From positions 1-28,167 of IMG/VR virus record IMGVR_UViG_3300007537_000012: a DNA stretch of 28,167 nucleotides. One strand, 5' to 3'. Of this stretch, positions 7,999 to 13,673 are shown piece after piece. Below the pieces are notes generated by a model. That model had not been told where the DNA came from. It searched no databases and worked only from the letters and a program-made list of their open reading frames with translations. Origin of the DNA: a virus. The position numbers and the translations under genes were made by a program. The stretch's first letter is position 1. Each line of letters begins with the position of its first letter.

Positions 7999-9117
7999 TT
8001 AGTCTAAGTTAATTCTATTACTATTAGGATTATATAAATCTTGTACCTTCTTATGATATTGGTCTTGAATAGATGTTTCATATTGAGATACTTGTTTATT
8101 AAATGATATTAAAAATTGCTTATTTACAGGATTACTCATCCAACGTAAAGCTGCTAATTCATCACCTATTGTAGTTTCCCCATGATAATATTTCTCACCT
8201 GTTTTATCTAAGCATCCTGCTAATACATATTTGAATAGTTTTAACTTATTCTTTTTATTATTATCTTCATGAATACTTAAAAATACTTCAGGGTATGATT
8301 TAACTAAATCATCCATTTTCATTAATGTTGCACCTTCATCTAAACATAATTCTGTTACATTATCTGTTTTCAATGCGGCAACACCTTTATCTTTAAATAA
8401 GTGAATATATAAAGAATAATCTTCTTTTTCTAATGCTAAATATTGTTCATTAGCTTTACGTCTAAGTTTAATTTCTTCAATTCTTTTATCAGTCATACTA
8501 TCTTCATTATGAACATAATATTCATGCTTTATATTTATTAAAGTCATATCCTTAGCAACATTCTTTTTTTCTTTAATAAACCTATAAATAATATAGTCTT
8601 TGAAATTAATAGGTTCTTTTTTATAAGATTTTTCAGTTATTATTTTACCATCTCTATCAACAGTTGTTTCAAATTCTATTTCTTTAAAACCAATCTCTAA
8701 TTCAATACCACCTGTACTAGATACTCTAACATTAACGTTATAATACCATTCATCTATTTGTTCATTAAAATACCCCTTATTATCACCATAATCATTAATC
8801 CCTAACAGTTTTTGAAACAGGTAAACTTTCTCACCAATCTCCAAGCCTGTTTTAGGTTTACCTGTTCTCTTATCTAATGATACAGTAAATGAAGTAACCA
8901 TGTTTTGATATTGAGGAGCTACTTTATCTTTATTACCTTTTTCATTATTATATTTATTCATATAATACTGATAAGGGGTAGTTACAGGAAATATTTGAAT
9001 CTTATTACTTCCCAAAGGTTCATCTTTAAAAATTCCCGTATATATTTTTAAATGTTGTGTTTCAACATTTTCTTCTTTTTTAGTACTTTTAGTAGTACTT
9101 TTTGTCTGTTTAGCCAT
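7999..9117 (-). CDS. Conserved-looking capsid-block protein of unknown function (372 aa)
   Basis: I do not recognise a defined domain. The first 20 residues are a Lys/Thr/Ser-rich tail (MAKQTKSTTKSTKKEE). The next part, to about residue 180, is beta-rich with several GxxxY and aromatic positions. Residues 180-372 look largely helical, with Lys/Glu-rich segments and an RIEEIKLRRKANEQYLALEKE stretch of coiled-coil character. No membrane segment, signal peptide or catalytic motif is seen. It has its own promoter-like site (boxes at 9139-9146 and 9167-9170) right behind the terminator of the major capsid gene, and shares that unit with the GroES-like gene. A capsid-maturation or packaged-cargo role would fit the place. 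This is inference from location only. Confidence 0.55.
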   Translation of the reverse strand: MAKQTKSTTKSTKKEENVETQHLKIYTGIFKDEPLGSNKIQIFPVTTPYQYYMNKYNNEKGNKDKVAPQYQNMVTSFTVSLDKRTGKPKTGLEIGEKVYLFQKLLGINDYGDNKGYFNEQIDEWYYNVNVRVSSTGGIELEIGFKEIEFETTVDRDGKIITEKSYKKEPINFKDYIIYRFIKEKKNVAKDMTLINIKHEYYVHNEDSMTDKRIEEIKLRRKANEQYLALEKEDYSLYIHLFKDKGVAALKTDNVTELCLDEGATLMKMDDLVKSYPEVFLSIHEDNNKKNKLKLFKYVLAGCLDKTGEKYYHGETTIGDELAALRWMSNPVNKQFLISFNKQVSQYETSIQDQYHKKVQDLYNPNSNRINLD

Positions 9118-9138
9118 AATGTATATTAAGTTTTGTTA

Positions 9139-9170
9139 CAAATATATAAAAACTCTATAATTAAGCCAAA
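9139..9170 (-). promoter_or_regulatory. Bacteroidetes-type promoter for the 372-aa gene
   Basis: On the minus strand TTTG (9170-9167) is followed after exactly 20 bases by TATATTTG (9146-9139). This matches the known Bacteroides consensus TTTG, 19-21 bases, TAnnTTTG. The start codon at 9117 lies about 20 bases beyond the box. The upstream box directly abuts and overlaps the foot of the capsid-gene terminator. Confidence 0.75.
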
Positions 9171-9200
9171 TAAAAACTACCAAAATGGTAGTTCTTATTT
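9168..9200 (-). terminator. Intrinsic terminator after the major capsid gene
   Basis: Arms 9168-9182 and 9186-9200 pair over 15 positions with a single mismatch (9174 with 9194) around a three-base loop. The inner eight pairs (AACTACCA and TGGTAGTT) are perfect. On the minus strand the downstream arm ends in TTTTTATTTGG, a T-rich tail. It lies 22 bases after the capsid gene stop and is the strongest hairpin in the window. Confidence 0.8.
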
Positions 9201-9222
9201 AAACTTAATAAAATTATGCGAA

Positions 9223-10731
9223 TTATGATAGTTTTATAATACCATGTAAACTTGTATTTGGTCTACGCATAGTAATACCACAAGTACCAATTCTGTGTGC
9301 AGCACTAACATCCTTATCAGTAGTAGTAATATTATTATTAGCTACTTGAATATCTGAGGGATAAGATGCCATACCTGGTTGATTTTTATCAATTACTTCT
9401 CTACCTTTTTCATATACATACTGAAGGTTAGTTTCACCATCCATAGATACATCATCTAAGAATACCATTCTGTATGATTCTAAAGGTAAGTTAGTTCTAG
9501 GATGTCTAGGCGATTTAATAGCTCTTAAACCGTGGTCAAATAATCTATTATGAATTACCTCTACACTATAACCCCCAATGAAATATACTTTAGTAATATA
9601 TCCACCAACAGCCATTTCCATATTATTAGAATTATCCTTAGCATTAGATAACATTTTATCATTAGTTGTATTCCAACCTGCAACATTAGATGTTAAATAA
9701 TCTTTCATAGCTCTATCAAATTCTTCCATACCACCTTGACCTGTAATTAATTTTACAGTCTTGCCGTTAGTTTCAGGATTAGCAAAGAATACATCCATAA
9801 TAATTGAATTAAGATAATCATAAGTTAATCTTGTATATTCAAACTTATTAGGAATTTGTTGTAATACCCCTGCACCTTGACGAATAACACCAGAACTATT
9901 AGCTTCTGTTAAATGGATTCTACCATTTTCATCTTTATTATACTCACCATACCACATGATTGTTTCTTTACTTCTCATCCAATCAAGTTCAAACATCCAT
10001 TGGTCTTGATCAATTAAATAATTAGATGTCTTATTATTACCTGCTGGTACAGATACAGTAAGTTGCTTATTAGCTACATTACCTCTCCAATTACGTGAAG
10101 CTCTTAATACATTAATCTGATTAGTAGCTTTACCTGGTAATACTCTGTGTCCTGAACCTGGTGCTTCTGATTTATCTTCACTATGACTACTCCACATCAT
10201 TGCCCATTTAGTTCCAACTGCCCAATCATCTTCTGGTAAGAAATATGATGATTTATTAGAATCTAATTGACAAGTATATTTATATCCAGCAGATACAGGA
10301 ATAGCACTTGTTTGAATACGTACACGTACTTCATTCTCGGATTCAATAGTATAACCTTTTTTAAATGTATCAGTTTCAAAAATTAATTCAAATGTCTGAT
10401 AATCTTGTCCTACTTTATCACCTGGTTGATATGTAGTACTACTAATACTATCCATTCTATGAACATGACCCATGATTAACCATTCGTAATCCATAGTGTT
10501 CATCTTTTTAGCTGACCTAGAAGTTTCTCTACCATTAGTAAGAGCTTCTCCGATAGTCATTTGGTGTAATAGTAATTCACCTTCAAACTGATTACCAAAT
10601 AAATGAGTAGTGGTTTGTGTAAGTAATTCAGGCTTCATCCATTCTGTGCCATAAAAATCACCAACAGATAATTCTGATGAATTATTAACTTCTGTATCTA
10701 GGATTTTTAAATCCTTAATTAAATCTTTCAT
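9223..10731 (-). CDS. Major capsid protein (crAss-like)
   Basis: The 502-residue product has the length and style I recognise for crAss-like major capsid proteins, which adopt the HK97 fold and build the icosahedral head. Visible marks are a Gln/Glu-rich N-terminal region with LLLHQMTIGEALTNGRETSR (about 54-73), many Trp residues in the middle (WAVGTKWAMMWSSHSED, WMFELDWMRSKETIMWYGEY), a long helix-like segment at about 297-315, and a C-terminal region with HRIGTCGITMRRPNTSLHG. The gene follows an acidic scaffold-like gene and precedes a strong terminator, the usual arrangement for a highly expressed capsid gene. The leader shares 16 bases with that of the 414-residue virion protein. No other class of protein fits as well. 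Confidence 0.85.
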   Translation of the reverse strand: MKDLIKDLKILDTEVNNSSELSVGDFYGTEWMKPELLTQTTTHLFGNQFEGELLLHQMTIGEALTNGRETSRSAKKMNTMDYEWLIMGHVHRMDSISSTTYQPGDKVGQDYQTFELIFETDTFKKGYTIESENEVRVRIQTSAIPVSAGYKYTCQLDSNKSSYFLPEDDWAVGTKWAMMWSSHSEDKSEAPGSGHRVLPGKATNQINVLRASRNWRGNVANKQLTVSVPAGNNKTSNYLIDQDQWMFELDWMRSKETIMWYGEYNKDENGRIHLTEANSSGVIRQGAGVLQQIPNKFEYTRLTYDYLNSIIMDVFFANPETNGKTVKLITGQGGMEEFDRAMKDYLTSNVAGWNTTNDKMLSNAKDNSNNMEMAVGGYITKVYFIGGYSVEVIHNRLFDHGLRAIKSPRHPRTNLPLESYRMVFLDDVSMDGETNLQYVYEKGREVIDKNQPGMASYPSDIQVANNNITTTDKDVSAAHRIGTCGITMRRPNTSLHGIIKLS

Positions 10732-10733
10732 AA

Positions 10734-10768
10734 GTTATAATAGTTAAATTTTAGTTGTATAGTTAAAT
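10734..10768 (-). promoter_or_regulatory. Leader of the capsid gene with repeated ATAGTTAAAT
   Basis: The plus-strand 10-mer ATAGTTAAAT occurs twice, at 10740-10749 and 10759-10768, exactly 19 bases apart, within the 41-base gap before the capsid gene. The proximal copy is part of a 16-base block also present at 7295-7310. No consensus Bacteroidetes promoter is seen in this gap, so these repeats are candidates for a leader or a phage-specific promoter. Low-complexity chance is possible. Confidence 0.3.
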
Positions 10769-10772
10769 TAAT

Positions 10773-11876
10773 TTATTTTTTTCTTTTATTACTATTTGCA
10801 ATTTGTTGTGCCAATTCTATAATTGTACTAGGGTTATCATAATTACCCTGTTTAGTATTACGCTTTTTACCCTTAGATACTTTATTACGTTTTAAATAAT
10901 CTTGAACACTTCTTGTAGCAGCTTTTGCTTCTACAATGTCTGATATATTACCTCCTCTATATTCATAAAATAAAGATTCTAAACCATTTTCGTCAAGAGG
11001 TGTTAATACTACTAAATCTCCATTATCATTAGGTACAATTTTTTGATTTTCTAATCCTGTAGCTATATATTTTAAAAACTTATCTTTATCAGAATTAGGA
11101 ATCTTTAATTTGCCAGCAACACCTTTATCAATATGTTCTTGCAATCTATCAATATTTTTATCAAATCTTTCTTGTTTTAACTGCAATTTTTGTTTCTCTT
11201 TTTGAATGGCTAATTGATTTTTTTCAGTAAATTCATTATTTCTTTTTTCAGCAATAGTCTTAGCCTTATCATATAAATCTCCTTCATCTTTCATTTTACC
11301 TATCTTATCGTTGATTTCATCTTCTGTAAACCAACCACCCCTTTGCATTTCCTCTCTTACTAACTTTTCAGATAAAACTTCATCATTTTCTTTTAAATCT
11401 ATTTCACCTGTTTCATTATAAGCACTAACTATATTAGACATTGTATTATAAACATCTCCACCTTTATATGCAATATCTAATAAATTATATATATCAGGAT
11501 GTTCTTTTTGAATACTTGTATAAATAGACTCTTGTAAAGATTTACCATATTTATCAGTAATATATTTAGCAACACCTTCAACAGATTGATTATCAGCAAT
11601 ATCCTCTACTTCTAATTCTAAACCTAGTAATTTATTAAGTTCATTAAACAAATTAGGTTTTTCCTCACCATCTTCAATATCATCCTCTAAATCATCTTCT
11701 GGAACATCCTCTGAATTTTCTAGCTCATCCTCGTCAGTACTAGAATCATCAGGGGTATCTAAATCATCATCTTGTACTTCTGGATTATCTAAATCATTAT
11801 CAGTATCTTCTATATTATCATTTTCATTAGATTTCTCTGATAATCCATTCAATAATTCTTTTAAATCGTTTGCCAT
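10773..11876 (-). CDS. Capsid scaffolding-like protein
   Basis: The 367-residue product has the architecture of a scaffold. Residues 15-75 are almost entirely Asp, Glu, Asn and Ser (strongly acidic). Residues 185-255 are a long Lys/Glu/Gln-rich helix with coiled-coil character, and the C-terminal 45 residues are basic and helical (YLKRNKVSKGKKRNTKQG and an ALAQQ-type end helix). In many tailed phages a scaffold with a basic C-terminal helix that binds the capsid protein is encoded directly before the capsid gene, as here (41-base gap). It would guide prohead assembly and leave or be cleaved before packaging. No protease motif is seen. The start context TAAAATTATG supports the ATG at 11876. 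The function is inferred from composition and order. Confidence 0.65.
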   Translation of the reverse strand: MANDLKELLNGLSEKSNENDNIEDTDNDLDNPEVQDDDLDTPDDSSTDEDELENSEDVPEDDLEDDIEDGEEKPNLFNELNKLLGLELEVEDIADNQSVEGVAKYITDKYGKSLQESIYTSIQKEHPDIYNLLDIAYKGGDVYNTMSNIVSAYNETGEIDLKENDEVLSEKLVREEMQRGGWFTEDEINDKIGKMKDEGDLYDKAKTIAEKRNNEFTEKNQLAIQKEKQKLQLKQERFDKNIDRLQEHIDKGVAGKLKIPNSDKDKFLKYIATGLENQKIVPNDNGDLVVLTPLDENGLESLFYEYRGGNISDIVEAKAATRSVQDYLKRNKVSKGKKRNTKQGNYDNPSTIIELAQQIANSNKRKK

Positions 11877-11902
11877 AATTTTATTTTATTAAGTTATTAT
11901 AA

Positions 11903-12397
11903 TTAAAAAGGTAATTTTATTTTACCCAACACATATAGTATTAGAAGTCCTAGAATTATTAATATGATAATTAACCAAGTTAAAGTTCTAACATATTTAC
12001 GTTTTTCAGCTTTAAGTTTACGTTTCTCCTTAGCTAATTTAGTTTCAAGATTCTTTTGTATTCTTGAAAGTTTTATATTGTCATCCTGTAATCTAAGAAC
12101 TTTACGTTTTTCTATTCTAGCTAATTTAACAGCTAAATCCATACTATCTTTAACAGCAGCATATCGTTGTTTAGCCAATTGCCAATTAGCTTTTAATTGC
12201 TGTCTTAAAGAAGTATTATCTAACTTTTTTAAACTAACTAAAGTTCTTTTAATAATTCTAAGTTTTCTAGGAGATACACTTTTAAAACAAGTACTATAAG
12301 CTGTTTGTAAATTGTTTTCAAGAGCTTGTACGTTATCCTGTGCTTTAATAGATGTTCCTAGTACAACTAATAATAATATAAGTAATAATCTTTTCAT
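11903..12397 (-). CDS. Spanin-like protein: signal peptide, coiled coil, C-terminal TM
   Basis: An earlier in-frame ATG at 12412 lies upstream of, or inside, the promoter-like box, so the ATG at 12397 (MKRLLLILLLVVLGTSIKAQ) is chosen. The 164-residue product has a typical Bacteroidetes signal peptide (residues 1-20, cleavage after KA or KAQ), a Lys/Arg-rich coiled coil (about 95-138), and a C-terminal membrane helix (140-158, LIIILIILGLLILYVL) with a short basic tail. Single-protein spanins, which fuse outer and inner membranes in the last step of lysis, have an outer-membrane lipid anchor at the N-terminus and a membrane helix at the C-terminus. The topology fits except that no lipobox Cys is present, so the periplasmic end would be free. 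A tail-anchored periplasmic protein of another role remains possible. Confidence 0.5.
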   Translation of the reverse strand: MKRLLLILLLVVLGTSIKAQDNVQALENNLQTAYSTCFKSVSPRKLRIIKRTLVSLKKLDNTSLRQQLKANWQLAKQRYAAVKDSMDLAVKLARIEKRKVLRLQDDNIKLSRIQKNLETKLAKEKRKLKAEKRKYVRTLTWLIIILIILGLLILYVLGKIKLPF

Positions 12398-12401
12398 GTC
12401 A

Positions 12402-12432
12402 CAAATATACACATTATTATATTACTAACAAG
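12402..12432 (-). promoter_or_regulatory. Bacteroidetes-type promoter before the spanin-like gene
   Basis: On the minus strand CTTG (12432-12429) is followed after 19 bases by TATATTTG (12409-12402). The -7 box is a full match to TAnnTTTG; the -33 box has only TTG. The start codon at 12397 lies four bases after the box, so the transcript would have almost no leader. The same CTTG-N19-TATATTTG layout occurs at 16429-16459. Confidence 0.6.
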
Positions 12433-12455
12433 CTAAAACCTAATATTCAGTTTTA

Positions 12456-12722
12456 TTAGACTTTTTTACCACATTTATTACAAATAGTATCATCTACAAT
12501 AGGTAATACATTAGATTCTACATTACTATCAGTATTAGATGTAAAGATTCCTGTAACTATAATAGATGTTATAGGTAATAATGTATGTATTATATTAGCT
12601 ACTATTTTAGGATTAACTATAATACCAATCCATATAGTTACAAAAGTGCATACTATAATCATTACACTTATAGTAGACACTAACTTATATGACCTAGATG
12701 TTAATTTATCTAATATACTCAT
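12456..12722 (-). CDS. Holin-like membrane protein with C-terminal CxxC (88 aa)
   Basis: The 88-residue product has a short basic N-terminus (LDKLTSRSYK), two membrane helices (about 15-36 and 40-60) and a polar tail that ends in C81-N-K-C84-G-K-K-V. Two helices in under 100 residues, with charged ends, is the usual layout of class II holins, which form lesions in the inner membrane at lysis. The CxxC tail is unusual for a holin and looks like half of a zinc ribbon. The ATG overlaps the stop of the preceding gene as ATGA, so the two are coupled. No endolysin is visible next to it. Function is from topology only; a membrane adaptor is the alternative. Confidence 0.5.
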   Translation of the reverse strand: MSILDKLTSRSYKLVSTISVMIIVCTFVTIWIGIIVNPKIVANIIHTLLPITSIIVTGIFTSNTDSNVESNVLPIVDDTICNKCGKKV

Positions 12723-12958
12723 TTCCTACCTATTATACTCCCAATAAATCCTTTTATTACTTGCATCAATATACCTGCTCCTATAAAAACAACAGAGAAC
12801 CAAAAGAATGTACTATAATCTTCTATAATCCACAATCTAGGAGATATAATAAAATCTATAATTAAACATATTATTCCTATTACTATCATAGGAACATTTA
12901 AGTTTTCTAATTTCCCCCCACCTGTCAAATAATATAAAACTTGTTTTATCTTTTTCAT
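12719..12958 (-). CDS. Holin-like membrane protein (79 aa)
   Basis: The 79-residue product starts with a basic amphipathic region (MKKIKQVLYYLTGGGK) and has two membrane helices (about 23-39 and 48-66) separated by a short charged loop (SPRLWIIEDYST), ending in a basic tail (IGRK). This is a two-helix small membrane protein of holin or antiholin type. It overlaps both neighbours by four bases (ATGA), so three membrane genes are translated in a coupled series. Having two such proteins in a row could mean a holin and antiholin pair, as in several phage lysis modules. The sequence itself shows only the topology. Confidence 0.5.
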   Translation of the reverse strand: MKKIKQVLYYLTGGGKLENLNVPMIVIGIICLIIDFIISPRLWIIEDYSTFFWFSVVFIGAGILMQVIKGFIGSIIGRK

Positions 12959-13437
12959 TGTAATTGCTTTTTTAAATTAGATATTTCTTTTTTCAAACTC
13001 TTTATTTCAAATTCAAGAGTAATTACTTTTTTGTTTAATTTACTTTCTTTTCTATCAAATAATCTACCCGCAGCATCTAATTGTCCTGATAAAATATTTA
13101 TATCTTTTGATAAATTATTTGATTCACTTTTTGTGTAATTTTTTATTGTTTCTATATTATCCTCTATATGCGTTTTTAACAGAATTAATTTATTTTCAAA
13201 AAATTTAGATGTGTAATTTTTATCTGACTTTTGTAATTGTGTTAATTCTCCAACTTTTCTATGTAAAGTATAAATACTATAAAAAAATACCCACCCTACA
13301 AAATCATATAATGTAAAATCTTTATTTGTATTTAATAAGAATATAAGATATAATATATTCATTATTAGGAATATTAGAAATATCCCTAATTTAGATTCTA
13401 TAAAATATTCAAATTTCTTTTTTACTTTCTCTATCAT
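12955..13437 (-). CDS. Membrane-anchored coiled-coil protein (160 aa)
   Basis: The 160-residue product has a basic N-terminus, two membrane helices (about 17-36 and 44-60) and then a long hydrophilic helix. From about residue 100 to the end the sequence has clear heptad spacing (LNKKVITLEFEIKSLKKEISN). The anchored coiled coil may lie in the periplasm or cytoplasm; the positive-inside rule suggests both the N-terminus and the coiled coil are cytoplasmic. It starts the series of ATGA-overlapping membrane genes, which points to a shared job, probably in lysis or membrane remodelling. I do not recognise the family. Confidence 0.45.
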   Translation of the reverse strand: MIEKVKKKFEYFIESKLGIFLIFLIMNILYLIFLLNTNKDFTLYDFVGWVFFYSIYTLHRKVGELTQLQKSDKNYTSKFFENKLILLKTHIEDNIETIKNYTKSESNNLSKDINILSGQLDAAGRLFDRKESKLNKKVITLEFEIKSLKKEISNLKKQLQ

Positions 13438-13455
13438 CTTATATAATTTTTATAA

Positions 13456-13647
13456 TTAAATCCAAGTATTTTGAATTTGTTTATATTCCTCTTGTTCTAT
13501 TAACCAATTAATATTAATTGGTAATTCAGCATTAAAATATTCTATCCTAACATAAGAACCTTCTGAAAATACCATAGCCCCTTTTTTAATAGCTATTTTT
13601 AAATCTTCTTTTTCTTTTGTAGTTAAGTTCTTTTTTAATTGTGGCAT
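13456..13647 (-). CDS. Small protein of unknown function after the propeller fibre (63 aa)
   Basis: A longer frame starts at 13710 inside the end of the fibre gene, but its first 21 residues are likely non-coding overlap. The ATG at 13647 gives MPQLKKNLTTKEKEDLKIAI, 26 bases after the fibre gene stop. The 63-residue product is a basic helix followed by a short beta-type segment (MVFSEGSYVRIEYFN) and a Trp-containing end. It has no membrane segment, unlike the three genes that follow. Nothing in it identifies a function. Confidence 0.4.
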   Translation of the reverse strand: MPQLKKNLTTKEKEDLKIAIKKGAMVFSEGSYVRIEYFNAELPININWLIEQEEYKQIQNTWI

Positions 13648-13673
13648 AATATTAATCAAATTGATTGTACGTC

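Noticed and set aside
11964-12299. Plus-strand open frame of 111 codons inside the spanin-like gene
   Set aside because: It lies wholly opposite a gene with clear signal peptide, coiled coil and membrane helix. Its Leu/Ser/Phe-rich translation is what the reverse of Lys/Glu-rich coding sequence gives.
12397-12412. Earlier ATG at 12412 for the spanin-like gene
   Set aside because: The extra residues (MYICD) would place polar and Cys residues before the signal peptide, and the codons coincide with the TATATTTG promoter box.
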